A stretch of 52,029 nt of DNA from a virus: positions 1-52,029 of the IMG/VR virus record IMGVR_UViG_3300028553_002163; one strand, written 5' to 3'. Under the pieces are notes generated by a model, which worked only from the letters and a program-made list of their open reading frames with translations, was not told where the DNA came from and searched no databases. The position numbers were made by a program, and so were the translations under genes. Below, one piece after another: positions 17,796-26,457 of this stretch. Position 1 is the first letter of the stretch, and each line of letters opens with the position of its first letter.

Positions 17796-18664
17796 AAATA
17801 GCAGTGTTCCCTCAAAATGGCAGCAGCAACAGCAGACCTGTGTTCGAGGCCTTTATACAGCATCTGCAGTCAAGGGGAGAAAAAATATCCATCAATCGAG
17901 ACGAGGACTGCGACGTCGCAGTGATCTGGTCAGTGCTGTGGTCTGGCAGGATGGCATCCAACAGAAAGATATGGGACAGTTTCAGGCAAAGGAACCGACC
18001 TGTCGTGGTGATAGAGGTTGGTGGACTTAAAAGGAACAGCACATGGAAGATAGGCATCAACGGCATCAACAGAGACGCAGATTTCGCCAATGATAATTTT
18101 GATGACCAGAGATGGCCCAAATTCAACATACAATTCAAGCCATGGAGGAAGTCCGGAGACCATATAATAATATTAGGACAACACGACGCCAGCCACCAAT
18201 GGATCAATAAACCAGACATGGCCGAATGGATAGAGCAACAGATTACAGAGATTCGTAGGCACACAGAACGTCCCATACTTGTTAGGCCGCATCCTCGAAG
18301 CACATTCCAGATCAATGAGAAAAAATTTACAAATGTCACCGTGGGCCATCCTCATAGAGACAGAGACACATATGATGACACCGATTTCAAAAAGATACTT
18401 GTGTCCGCCTGGGCCGTGGTAAATTATTCATCCAATCCCGCCATAGAGTCAGTGATCAATGGCGTGCCCGTGTTTGTCAGCGAGTCTAGCTTGTGCTATG
18501 ACGTTGGCAATCACTCTCTACAGTACATAGAGCAGCCATTAATGCCTCAGCGTGAACAATGGGCAAATAAATTAGCTTATACCGAATGGACAGTGCAGGA
18601 GATCAGAGAAGGATTGCCATGGAGCCGGATCAGAGCTAGGCTAGAGGAAAAATATTTAAAATGA
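17792..18664 (+). CDS. Capsule-type (KpsC/KpsS-like) glycan protein, copy 4
   Basis: 290 residues. VIWSVLWSGRM, VVVIEVGGLKR, HIIILGQHDASHQW, then RPILVRPHPRSTF (RPHP motif), AWAVVNYSSNPAIESVINGVPVFV and LAYTEWTVQEIREG. It matches the other three paralogues block by block. RPHP is kept here and in copy 3, whereas copies 1 and 2 have other residues there. ATGA-coupled on both sides. Confidence 0.72.
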   Translation: MKIAVFPQNGSSNSRPVFEAFIQHLQSRGEKISINRDEDCDVAVIWSVLWSGRMASNRKIWDSFRQRNRPVVVIEVGGLKRNSTWKIGINGINRDADFANDNFDDQRWPKFNIQFKPWRKSGDHIIILGQHDASHQWINKPDMAEWIEQQITEIRRHTERPILVRPHPRSTFQINEKKFTNVTVGHPHRDRDTYDDTDFKKILVSAWAVVNYSSNPAIESVINGVPVFVSESSLCYDVGNHSLQYIEQPLMPQREQWANKLAYTEWTVQEIREGLPWSRIRARLEEKYLK

Positions 18665-19398
18665 AGATAATAAGTTCAAACGAAAACATACAACCAATAG
18701 AATGGGAACCCTATGTGGGAGAGACCATCATCACAAAAATTACTATAAAGGGCGGCAAGAAGACACAGCAAAATGGTTTCTATGAAGACCGGGTCAAGGC
18801 AGTGCCCAGGGGCAACGCATACATCATAGGCAATGGACCCTCTAGGAAAGGATTTAATTTAAATCTTTTGAAATCATCTGGGCAAACATATGGCTGCAAT
18901 GCCCTGCACCGAGACTTTACTCCAGATTATCTTTTTATGGTTGATTCTAAGATAACCAAGGGTATAGTTGATGCTGAAGTTTATAAAAGATGTATATGTT
19001 ATGCTCCCTCGTTGGAAGTCAATAGATATCCAGGTAAACTACATCTCATACCAAAAAATCCTTACTGGGTGTCAGGGAAGCAGGCCATGTGGACTGCCTG
19101 CGTGCATGGACACAGAGATGTATATCTGATAGGTTTTGATTTCCAGGAATATGGCAAAGGTAATCTAAACAACATTTATCAAGGCACCGAGTTCTATGGA
19201 CCTAGAGAAAGCGCCAATGTATTTGACGGGTGGTTGAGGCAGTTTCGTATTCTGATCAAGCAAAGACCCTACTGCAAATTCACGATCGTGCATGACAGTC
19301 CAACTGTGCCCATGCATCATCTACAGACAGGCACGGATCTAAAAAATACATTCCTGATGACTTACAAAGAGTTTACTGAGAAAGTCCTAGGCCGATAA
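18661..19398 (+). CDS. MptE-like / DUF115-type protein
   Basis: 245 residues. Central AYIIGNGPSRKGFNLNLL followed by TYGCNALHRDFTPDYLFMVD, as in the DUF115 / 6-hydroxymethylpterin diphosphokinase MptE-like superfamily, which also contains Maf-type glycosyltransferases of flagellin. A second block, KQAMWTACVHGHRDVYLIGFDF, is the matching C-terminal half of the Rossmann-like domain. In this context transfer of a nonulosonic-type sugar is more likely than pterin chemistry, but that is inference. Its 3' end overlaps the convergent protease gene by 26 nt. Confidence 0.68.
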   Translation: MKIISSNENIQPIEWEPYVGETIITKITIKGGKKTQQNGFYEDRVKAVPRGNAYIIGNGPSRKGFNLNLLKSSGQTYGCNALHRDFTPDYLFMVDSKITKGIVDAEVYKRCICYAPSLEVNRYPGKLHLIPKNPYWVSGKQAMWTACVHGHRDVYLIGFDFQEYGKGNLNNIYQGTEFYGPRESANVFDGWLRQFRILIKQRPYCKFTIVHDSPTVPMHHLQTGTDLKNTFLMTYKEFTEKVLGR

Positions 19399-19777
19399 AT
19401 TTAAACCTTGGCCTGAAACTATAAAAAGTGCTGTTGTGGTTGCCGGTGTCCTTCTTCAGGGCAAACTGATAGAGGTGTATCATTTCATGCGCCAGTGTTT
19501 CAATGAAATCTCTTTTGTTGTGATATTTCTTCAACATCTCTAACTCAAATCTTTTGGGATTCTTGTCTGGATACGCACACACCTGCCCCATGGCCCTCTT
19601 CAACCATTTCTTGATGGTGATCTTGTGAAAATTTGGCAGCTCATTGTTGAACACTGCTTTGTTGATATAACGGAACCACAGGTCTATGGCACGCCTGCTG
19701 GTAATATATGGCCCTTTGTGATTAAGGGTTTCTTCCACTATTTTACGCCTCAATTTTAGTGCTTTTTTCCTTCTCAT
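19373..19777 (-). CDS. SprT-like zinc metalloprotease
   Basis: 134 residues. HEMIH (97-101) gives the HExxH zinc site, with a third ligand likely H114 in the TGNHNSTF segment; the N-terminus is strongly basic. SprT/Spartan-type proteases act on DNA-bound proteins. In a phage it might clear protein-DNA crosslinks or process a phage protein. It lies alone on the minus strand between the glycan and replication blocks. Confidence 0.78.
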   Translation of the reverse strand: MRRKKALKLRRKIVEETLNHKGPYITSRRAIDLWFRYINKAVFNNELPNFHKITIKKWLKRAMGQVCAYPDKNPKRFELEMLKKYHNKRDFIETLAHEMIHLYQFALKKDTGNHNSTFYSFRPRFKFIGLGLSQ

Positions 19778-19793
19778 AAAATTGCCAACTTAA

Positions 19794-19821
19794 TTGACTT
19801 TCTTGTCTTGTGTGCTATACT
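19794..19821 (+). promoter_or_regulatory. Sigma70-type promoter of the uvsW operon
   Basis: TTGACT (19794-19799), 16-nt spacer, TATACT (19816-19821). An upstream GTG in the same frame at 19810 falls inside the promoter, so the ATG at 19837 is the better start for the next gene. Confidence 0.6.
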
Positions 19822-19836
19822 GTAATTATCCAAAAA

Positions 19837-21174
19837 ATGACAGATATTAACCAACCCCGAACCCTGGAATCATTAGAATACGCCATGCGTATTTTAACCT
19901 ATAATACAGGTCCTGCAAACCAACCCCCTAGGTCCGGAGCACATGACAAAGATTTCAAAATCATACAGAGTCTAGCCGATGCCCCTTATGCATGGACTGA
20001 GAAACAGGGCAAACTGGCCATGATGTTCCTCAAGAGATACCAGACCTTGCTGGACAAGTTTGGCTACAACACCGATGAGCTGATCAATAATCCCAGATAC
20101 GATCAACCATTCAGGACCATAAGTTTTGAAAAAAGTGTCGACGTGTTCTCCGCCGAAGACGGCAGAGAAGTTCTGGAGATGAGGTTTCCTTATAATGAAA
20201 AAATAATACAGTTGGTGAGATGCCTTAAGAAAAAGACCCAGGACCTGGTGCCCATGCTGTATGATGGAGAGACAAAAAAGTGGACCATGAACTACACAGA
20301 CACTGTGGCATACTACATATCATTGATAGCTGTGAGATATGATTTTAAAATTCTCAACAATAAAATTTTACTAGACTATGAGGAAATAGCCAAACACAAG
20401 AAAACTTACCTACCCTTGATCGCGGATGTGTATAAAGATTCGATCAGGTTGATCAATGCGCCAACATCACTTGCAGAATATTGGCAGGAGCATTGTCAAT
20501 CACTGTCAGCTCTGCAGCAAAGAGATCAACTGAAACAATTTTCTATTTCACATTTGAGAAATAATTCTTCACCCGCATCCACCCTAGCGGAAAAGATCGC
20601 CTACGCCATGCAAACTGATCTGTTCGTGGACAGGAAGGTTCATGACAAAAAGACCTTGCTGCAGGCCATTGTAGAATTGGGAGACCTGCCCGCACTCTGC
20701 CCATTCAGCGGCGAGCTAACAATCAAAGATGAGATAACATCAGCATATGAATGGTTGCAGGAATTTGAGGCAGCCGGCATAACCAAAGACAGCATCGCCT
20801 TTGGTTTTGAATTCAACCCGCCATTGTCTATAGATCCCAATCCCGAGGTGGAGCAGTATCCATCTCCCAACTTTGTCTATGGGGAGGACACTCCCATGGA
20901 AGAGCGTGAGAGAATATATGAACAATGGAAAACACTGCATGCATTAAGCGTCAGCAACAGAAAGATCTCTCCACATACCAAAATCATATTTGTGAGAAAC
21001 AAAATACCAAGGACATTGTTGCGGTCTGGAATACGACCCAAGGTAGCATTCATGTTGCAGGACACTCCCATGTGGGCCATGAGCACCAACACACTGGACA
21101 GGCTGGTTGAAAGTTTGCCAAAAAGATTGTATTATATGAGTCAGAAACCATCTGACAAGATACTATCCATATGA
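19837..21174 (+). CDS. Helicase-partner protein of unknown function
   Basis: 445 residues from ATG 19837. One segment, RFPYNEKIIQLVRCLKKK followed by ETKKWTMNYTDTV, resembles the HARP-type substrate-recognition domain found next to SF2 helicases (a strand, a helix and a W-bearing strand). The C-terminal RPKVAFMLQDTPMWAMS region resembles a degenerate RecA-like strand pair. It is ATGA-coupled to uvsW, so a fork-remodelling partner is a reasonable guess; not demonstrated. Confidence 0.7.
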   Translation: MTDINQPRTLESLEYAMRILTYNTGPANQPPRSGAHDKDFKIIQSLADAPYAWTEKQGKLAMMFLKRYQTLLDKFGYNTDELINNPRYDQPFRTISFEKSVDVFSAEDGREVLEMRFPYNEKIIQLVRCLKKKTQDLVPMLYDGETKKWTMNYTDTVAYYISLIAVRYDFKILNNKILLDYEEIAKHKKTYLPLIADVYKDSIRLINAPTSLAEYWQEHCQSLSALQQRDQLKQFSISHLRNNSSPASTLAEKIAYAMQTDLFVDRKVHDKKTLLQAIVELGDLPALCPFSGELTIKDEITSAYEWLQEFEAAGITKDSIAFGFEFNPPLSIDPNPEVEQYPSPNFVYGEDTPMEERERIYEQWKTLHALSVSNRKISPHTKIIFVRNKIPRTLLRSGIRPKVAFMLQDTPMWAMSTNTLDRLVESLPKRLYYMSQKPSDKILSI

Positions 21175-22640
21175 GCTCATGCAAACTGGTAATCAAAGAC
21201 GAAGTCAACGTCAAATTTGAAAATCTTTCTCTAGATCATAGGAAGCATCTCAGCAACAAATTCAAGTTTGAGATACCCTATGCCCGACACTTGCCGGCAG
21301 TGAAGCTGGGAAGATGGGATGGCAAGGTCAGTTTCTTTGGTCTGGGTGGCAACACCTACCTCGCCCTGGTTGGAGAAATATTGCCCATCCTGGAAGATGC
21401 TGGAGTGTATGTGGAACTGGAAGATCAAAGGACCCCGCACAACTTTGAGTTCAAACTGATAGATCAAGATTATCTATCCACGATCAAGTGGCCAAAAAAT
21501 CATCCTTGTGCTGGACAGCCCATAGTGTTGAGAGACTATCAGGTGCAGACCATAAACAAATTTTTAGAAAATCCACAGTGCATACAGGAGATAGCCACGG
21601 GGGCAGGAAAGACCATAATCACAGCAGCTCTGTGCAAACTGGTGGAGAATTATGGACGTACTCTCACTATCGTGCCCAATAAGAGTTTGGTCACACAGAC
21701 CGAAGATGATTTCCTGGCATGTAATTTAGATGTGGGGGTGTACTACGGTGATAGAAAAGAACTAGGCAGACACAATACCATCGCCACCTGGCAGTCATTG
21801 AACGTATTGGAAAAGAAAAGCAGGGACGATGAGACCACTGCTTTCCTCGAGGCCATAGACAACATCAACACAGTGATAGTGGACGAGGTGCACATGGCCA
21901 AAGCGGACGTGTTGAAAAGAATGCTGACAGGACCATTCTCCAAGTGCGGCATACGTTGGGGACTCACAGGCACAGTGCCCAAGGCCGACTATGAGTTCTT
22001 TGGATTGAAATGCAGCATAGGTGAAGTGACCAACAGGATAGCGGCTAAAGAATTACAGGACAAGGGCGTGCTGGCACAATGCAACGTTAATGTTTTACAG
22101 ACCCAGGACCATCCAGAATTTAAAAACTATCAGGAAGAATTGAAATGGCTGACCACGGACGAGACTCGCATGTCTTGGATTGCAAAAACCATCACAGATA
22201 TAGCGACGACAGGGAACACGATGATACTAGTGGACCGAATATCCGCTGGAGAATTGTTGGAGGAAAAGATACCCGACAGCGTGTTCATATCAGGTTCCAC
22301 GAAGAACATCGAGAGAAAGGAACATTATGACGAAGTTTCTATAGCGCAACACAAGGTGATCATAGCCACCTATGGCGTGGCATCCGTGGGCATAAACATA
22401 CCCAGGATCTTCAACCTGGTATTGATTGAGCCGGGCAAGAGCTTCGTGCGTGTGATACAGAGCATAGGTCGGGGCATCAGGAAGGCGGAGGACAAGGATC
22501 ACGTCAACATCTGGGATATCACATCCAGCTGCAAGTTCGCCAAGCGGCATCTGGGCCAGAGGAAAAAGTTTTACAAAGAGGCCAATTACCCGTATAATAT
22601 AGAAAAGATAGATTATGAAAATCCTTACGTTAGAAAATAA
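21171..22640 (+). CDS. uvsW: DNA/RNA helicase UvsW (SF2)
   Basis: 489 residues (T4 UvsW 503). RDYQ (121-124), Walker A ATGAGKT (142-148), DEVH box (238-241), LTGTVP motif III, and motif VI QSIGRGIRK (430-438). The N-terminal 100 residues form the double-stranded-DNA-binding domain. It unwinds D-loops, R-loops and Holliday junctions and helps switch from origin- to recombination-dependent replication with UvsX and gp32. The next gene starts inside its last 26 nt. Confidence 0.93.
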   Translation: MSSCKLVIKDEVNVKFENLSLDHRKHLSNKFKFEIPYARHLPAVKLGRWDGKVSFFGLGGNTYLALVGEILPILEDAGVYVELEDQRTPHNFEFKLIDQDYLSTIKWPKNHPCAGQPIVLRDYQVQTINKFLENPQCIQEIATGAGKTIITAALCKLVENYGRTLTIVPNKSLVTQTEDDFLACNLDVGVYYGDRKELGRHNTIATWQSLNVLEKKSRDDETTAFLEAIDNINTVIVDEVHMAKADVLKRMLTGPFSKCGIRWGLTGTVPKADYEFFGLKCSIGEVTNRIAAKELQDKGVLAQCNVNVLQTQDHPEFKNYQEELKWLTTDETRMSWIAKTITDIATTGNTMILVDRISAGELLEEKIPDSVFISGSTKNIERKEHYDEVSIAQHKVIIATYGVASVGINIPRIFNLVLIEPGKSFVRVIQSIGRGIRKAEDKDHVNIWDITSSCKFAKRHLGQRKKFYKEANYPYNIEKIDYENPYVRK

Positions 22641-23118
22641 GACCTACATACTGGAAAAAATACCCGAGTACGTGGATGACAAGCTGAGATTTGCTGTGCT
22701 GGACAACTCAAATCCGGCCGATCCCGACTACTACTTCATACCGCTTATATTCCTTGAGTCATTCAACGCACCAGCGGCGGTGCTGCAGATTGGCAAGTAC
22801 AAGATCAAGATGCCACTTGATTGGAAAATGATCATAGGAGATCCCGAACAGGGAGAATTGCATGTGCTGCCACTGACCAGCTTGAACGATCGGGGCTTCA
22901 ACGCATTTATGTTCAATCCCATATCAGACTCAAAGCCCACGTTCGCAGAGGTGGACATCGTGGACATATACCAGGAAGTGAAGTGGTATTTCCCAAAAAT
23001 AAAGTCAGGGCAGATACTTGCGGTGCCTCTCACAGACAATGACAATCCTCCATGCGCATATTTCGTAAAGGACATATCAAGGCAGTCGGAGTTCCTGGAA
23101 TATGGAGCGGTATGGTAA
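22615..23118 (+). CDS. Conserved phage protein of unknown function
   Basis: 167 residues, beta-rich. Distinctive blocks are YFIPLIFLESF, MPLDWKMIIGDPEQGELHVLPLTSLNDR, MFNPIS and a C-terminal KWYFPKIKSGQILAVPLTDNDNPPCAYFVKD. I believe similar proteins sit in the replication region of other T4-like marine phages but can name no function. Overlaps uvsW upstream and the next gene by 7 nt (ATGGTAA). Confidence 0.72.
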   Translation: MKILTLENKTYILEKIPEYVDDKLRFAVLDNSNPADPDYYFIPLIFLESFNAPAAVLQIGKYKIKMPLDWKMIIGDPEQGELHVLPLTSLNDRGFNAFMFNPISDSKPTFAEVDIVDIYQEVKWYFPKIKSGQILAVPLTDNDNPPCAYFVKDISRQSEFLEYGAVW

Positions 23119-23354
23119 AAATAAAAAACAATGTGGTTCGAATGGAAGCACCTGTTATCTTGGTCCCCGACGATCACGACCGAGAGATACCTGTGTTAAT
23201 GAATCGACATTACATTGAATGGATTATGAAACATGCTAAAAAAAAGAAATTAAGCGTACAAGGTTATCAGTTAAAAGGCAAGAACATAGAAATAACTTTT
23301 AAAAATCCCAAGCATGCATCGGTGTTTGCTTTGACATGGAGAGAAGATGAGTGA
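23112..23354 (+). CDS. Small protein of unknown function
   Basis: 80 residues from the ATG at 23112, which shares ATGGTAA with the stop of the previous gene. An upstream in-frame start at 23052 would overlap that gene by 67 nt and is less likely. A basic KHAKKKKLSVQGYQLKGK centre suggests nucleic-acid contact. No family recognised. Overlaps the next gene by 8 nt. Confidence 0.65.
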   Translation: MVKIKNNVVRMEAPVILVPDDHDREIPVLMNRHYIEWIMKHAKKKKLSVQGYQLKGKNIEITFKNPKHASVFALTWREDE

Positions 23355-23790
23355 AAAGAAATTTTTTGAATTAAGAAACAGCATGAAGGCCATAGACTTC
23401 CGCAACAAGGATTATTATGACCGAGTGGACGATCAGGAGAGGGCACTATACAGCCCTTACATGACCATGAGATATGCATCGGCAGTATCGGGAGAAAGGT
23501 TCTATCAGGAGCACTATGTGGAGATGATAAATGAGTTCGTCAACAAGCATCTGTTCACGCTGAGTGGCAAGCATAAAAAACTTTGCTGGCAACTAACCTC
23601 CATGTGCGGCGGATTGAAACAACAGTTCCATCCTTATATCAAACCCATGAAAAAAACGCCCAACAAGTCTTTGCAAAAATTAATGGACATATACCCCAAT
23701 ACCAAGATGTCCGATCTTGAGACGTTGGACAGGATCATAACCGACAGCGAGTTGGAACAACTACTGGAAGACCATGGAAAGCAATCTTAA
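23347..23790 (+). CDS. Possible clamp-loader small subunit (gp62-like)
   Basis: 147 residues, all helical. The order of blocks (YYDRV...LYSPYMTMRYASAVSGERFYQ, then EFVNKHLFTLSGKHKKLCWQL, and a C-terminal MSDLETLDRIITDSELEQLLEDHG) resembles the short gp62 clamp-loader proteins of marine T4-like phages in layout. The similarity is weak and gp44 and gp45 are not in this window, so the identification is tentative. It lies in the replication operon. Confidence 0.55.
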   Translation: MSEKKFFELRNSMKAIDFRNKDYYDRVDDQERALYSPYMTMRYASAVSGERFYQEHYVEMINEFVNKHLFTLSGKHKKLCWQLTSMCGGLKQQFHPYIKPMKKTPNKSLQKLMDIYPNTKMSDLETLDRIITDSELEQLLEDHGKQS

Positions 23791-24460
23791 CACCTGCACG
23801 TTCTGTGGCAAGAGTTTCACCAAGGAAAGAACTCTGCAGGTACATGTTTGCGAGCCCAAGCGAAGGCATCTGCAAAAAAATGAGAAGTGGGTGCAGAGCG
23901 CTTTCATGGTGTTCCAACAATTTTATCAAGTGCATCAAAACAATTCCAAGACCAAAACCTACGAGGATTTCTGCAAGAGCGCATACTACAATGCATTTGT
24001 TAAATTTGGTCGTTATATCATGAACGTGAATCCACTCTATCCAGAAAAGTACATCGACTATGTGATACGTTCCAGAATCAAGTTGGATCATTGGGCGAGG
24101 GATGATCTCTACGAGGCTTACCTTATAGACACTCTCAAGACGGAACCAGTGGAAGCGGCTCTCACAAGATCCATACAGACCATGATGGACTGGGCGGAAG
24201 AACAGAACGTTCAGTGGGCGGACTATTTTCGTTTGGTTAATACTCCGCGATCGGTGCAACACATACAAACTGGCAAATTATCTCCGTGGTTAGTGCTTGG
24301 TTGTTCAGCTGGCAAAAAAATGTTAAAATCATTTTCAGATGAGCAACTGCAAATGGTACAAAGATTTATCAATCCGGAGTTTTGGTCCAATAGGTTCAAG
24401 ACCAACATGGCAGATGCTCTGTTTGTACAGGAGACAGCACGTGAGGCCAAGATTGAGTAA
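23774..24460 (+). CDS. Zinc-finger protein of unknown function
   Basis: 228 residues. One N-terminal classical-looking finger: C8-x2-C11, then H24 with C26 or H32 as fourth ligand, in the FCGKSFTKERTLQVHVC context. The rest is helical with several Trp and Arg (KLDHWARDDLYEAYL and MDWAEEQNVQWADYF). Probably binds nucleic acid. It overlaps the gp62-like gene by 17 nt and belongs to the same operon. Confidence 0.72.
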   Translation: MESNLNTCTFCGKSFTKERTLQVHVCEPKRRHLQKNEKWVQSAFMVFQQFYQVHQNNSKTKTYEDFCKSAYYNAFVKFGRYIMNVNPLYPEKYIDYVIRSRIKLDHWARDDLYEAYLIDTLKTEPVEAALTRSIQTMMDWAEEQNVQWADYFRLVNTPRSVQHIQTGKLSPWLVLGCSAGKKMLKSFSDEQLQMVQRFINPEFWSNRFKTNMADALFVQETAREAKIE

Positions 24461-24470
24461 TAAAATTAAA

Positions 24471-24677
24471 ATGGAAGAAGGCATAGACGTGGCCGATGGA
24501 GACTGCATCATAGTGATCAAGCAAAATGGATCTATTGGCGAAGTGATCCTGCCAGAAGTTAATAATCCTGCACAGGAGAGCAAGGGTTATAAACTGACGT
24601 TGGATGTATTGGAATTCATTGATCGAGAAAAAGGTGCATTGATAAGATCGGAAACTAATAGAAAGAAATACAACTAA
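24471..24677 (+). CDS. Small protein of unknown function
   Basis: 68 residues from ATG 24471, the first Met after the upstream stop; an in-frame extension to 24339 would run through the zinc-finger gene. The sequence GDCIIVIKQNGSIGEVILPEVN looks like a beta-hairpin domain, followed by TLDVLEFIDREKG. Its stop overlaps the ATG of the DnaE-like gene (TAATG), so translation is coupled. Confidence 0.65.
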   Translation: MEEGIDVADGDCIIVIKQNGSIGEVILPEVNNPAQESKGYKLTLDVLEFIDREKGALIRSETNRKKYN

Positions 24678-25243
24678 TGCCTGATGTAGATATAGATTTT
24701 GCAAATAGAGAACAAGCATTGAAGTTATTCAAACATATGCCTGCTGCCATCATCAAGGACGATGATGTGGAGAAACACAAAACTGGTGTGTACTTTCAGG
24801 AAGTGCCTGTGGATCCTATTAATAATTCTTGTAGTCTTGATTATAAGAAAGCAGAAGAGCGTGGATATTTTAAAATAGATTTATTAAATGTGAATCTCTA
24901 CGAGGGCATCGAGACCGAGCAACAGTTGGTTGAGTTGATGCTGGAAGAACCAGATTGGAACTTGCTGAAAGATAAAACTGTCGTGGATCAACTGTTCCAT
25001 ATCAATGGACATTTTGACATAGTATCTAAACTGGAACCAAAGAACATTGAACAATTGGCAGCGGTTTTGGCAATTATAAGACCGGCCAAAAGAAATCTCA
25101 TGTACAAGTATTGGACAGAAATATTAAAAGAAGTCTGGTTAAGACCAAAGGACGACAGTTATTTTTTTAAAAAATCACATGCCGTGGCATACGCACAGGC
25201 AGTCGTGGTGCAGATGAACTTGATTAAAAGGAAAAAAAATTAA
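24677..25243 (+). CDS. Mini DnaE-like protein (C-family polymerase palm remnant)
   Basis: 188 residues. Five DnaE signatures occur in the right order: PDVDIDF at the very N-terminus (2-8, equivalent to the E. coli D401/D403 pair), FKIDLL (65-70, D68 equivalent to D555), VDQLFHINGHFDIVSKLEP (DTTGVFQLES region), LAIIRPAKRN (ALYRPGP region) and KKSHAVAYAQAVVVQMNLI (KSHAAAYA helix). PHP, fingers insert and C-terminal domains are absent, and so is the G-S-x-G-S motif upstream of the catalytic Asp pair. It may be a non-catalytic accessory or a regulator of the larger DnaE-like protein at 29642. I recall similar proteins as hypotheticals of marine T4-like phages. Confidence 0.75.
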   Translation: MPDVDIDFANREQALKLFKHMPAAIIKDDDVEKHKTGVYFQEVPVDPINNSCSLDYKKAEERGYFKIDLLNVNLYEGIETEQQLVELMLEEPDWNLLKDKTVVDQLFHINGHFDIVSKLEPKNIEQLAAVLAIIRPAKRNLMYKYWTEILKEVWLRPKDDSYFFKKSHAVAYAQAVVVQMNLIKRKKN

Positions 25244-25614
25244 GCAGGCCTGCGCATCAATTGTATTGTCCTGCGCTTGATCCTCTTTTTGGATATGTCG
25301 TCCAATCTAACCACAGGGCCATGCACTATCTTTATGTCCTTGCTGGATAGAGTAACTATAACAGGTCTAAAATATGTAAAATCTTTTTTGAGGAAGATGT
25401 TGATGGGTATTTTCCTGTTTGATTCCCACCACCAAGTTTCGCCCAGTTTCAAAAACTTCATTTTGTCCGCGGGCAACATGATCCTGCCGTAGTCATAGAA
25501 GCTAGTGACTTGGTTGTCTTGATTTTGCACGATCCCAACATATTCAAGATCGCCCTTGCGTATAAGCGACAAGAAAGGGAACTTGGTCTTTAAAGTTTCA
25601 AAAATTTCATTCAT
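25240..25614 (-). CDS. Conserved phage protein of unknown function
   Basis: 124 residues from the Met at 25614; an in-frame upstream start at 25653 would overlap the divergent gene. Distinctive LGETWWWESNRKIPINIFLKKDF block and a basic C-terminus (KKRIKRRTIQLMRR). Likely beta-rich. I recall the WWWESNR pattern in other marine T4-like phages without function. Stops share TTAA (25240-25243) with the mini-DnaE gene. Confidence 0.68.
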   Translation of the reverse strand: MNEIFETLKTKFPFLSLIRKGDLEYVGIVQNQDNQVTSFYDYGRIMLPADKMKFLKLGETWWWESNRKIPINIFLKKDFTYFRPVIVTLSSKDIKIVHGPVVRLDDISKKRIKRRTIQLMRRPA

Positions 25615-25625
25615 AGTGTATTCAA

Positions 25626-25631
25626 TAAATA
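25626..25631 (+). promoter_or_regulatory. TAAATA late-promoter-like box
   Basis: TAAATA with a 16-nt gap to the ATG at 25648, in front of the clearest virion-type gene of the window. It sits in the short divergent gap and is part of an imperfect palindrome (GTATT-CAATA-AATAC). Confidence 0.6.
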
Positions 25632-25647
25632 CAGTGAGCAATGAACT

Positions 25648-26448
25648 ATGCAAACTGTATCAAGGTATTTACTAAACAACCTGGTAATTGTTGGAATTAC
25701 TGGTTATCACGGAAGGAATCCTGTTGTGTACGATAGGCGAATAAAGCTGTATAAAGGTGTATCTAATCCTCTCTCTTTCACATTTAAGAACGAGGACCAG
25801 AAAGCACAGGACATAACTGCCAAAACATTTGAGTTCAACCTCATTGATTCTGAAACTAAGCAATCAGTTGTCACCAGGAATTTAACCATACTAGACGATG
25901 GGTCTACTATTACTAAAAAAGGTACAGCCAGCATCACAGTCACAGAGGGTGATCTTTTAACATTAGATGCAAAATTCTACAACTATGCCATCAGAGAAGT
26001 GGCAGCAGACAACACCAGGACAGTGACATTTGCTGATTCGTTCTACAATGCCGCGGGCACCATAGAAGTGTTGGATGGCGCATATCCAGACTTCCTGGAC
26101 AGCACCGAGGTAAACAATTTCACCAGCACCACAGGACCCCTGGACAATACCAGCGGAGCCATAGACGCCAACCCAGGCATCAACAACAACGTGGCCTTGC
26201 ACACCATCGCAGTGTACACAAAATCTTTTTCGGGATCGCTGAGAATACAGGGCACGATGGTTTCAACTCCCGCAGACACGGACTATTTTAACATCACTGC
26301 CACAGGAGAATCATCTCCGATCGCATTCTCGTCCTCGACCGCGGTCAGCTATTACAACTTCACTGGAGTTTACGAAAATGTGCGATTCAGTTGGAGCAAT
26401 GACAGTGGTAATACCGGACGAATTGACAAAATCCTCTATAGACGTTAA
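25648..26448 (+). CDS. Phage virion-type protein (beta-rich, adhesin/baseplate-like)
   Basis: 266 residues. The N-terminal 130 residues, with YDRRIKLYKGVSNPLSFTFKNEDQKAQDIT and FEFNLIDSETK, look like the BppU-type N-terminal domain of baseplate/receptor-binding proteins. The C-terminal half is Thr/Ser/Asn-rich beta-sandwich (FSGSLRIQGTMVSTPADTDYF, FTGVYENVRFSWSND), as in virion decoration domains. It stands alone within the replication block, behind a TAAATA box, consistent with late expression. Confidence 0.72.
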   Translation: MQTVSRYLLNNLVIVGITGYHGRNPVVYDRRIKLYKGVSNPLSFTFKNEDQKAQDITAKTFEFNLIDSETKQSVVTRNLTILDDGSTITKKGTASITVTEGDLLTLDAKFYNYAIREVAADNTRTVTFADSFYNAAGTIEVLDGAYPDFLDSTEVNNFTSTTGPLDNTSGAIDANPGINNNVALHTIAVYTKSFSGSLRIQGTMVSTPADTDYFNITATGESSPIAFSSSTAVSYYNFTGVYENVRFSWSNDSGNTGRIDKILYRR

Positions 26449-26457
26449 ACTGTAAGA

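Noticed and set aside
19810-19836. GTG extension of the 19837 gene
   Set aside because: The GTG lies between the -35 and -10 of the promoter, so it would not be in the transcript.
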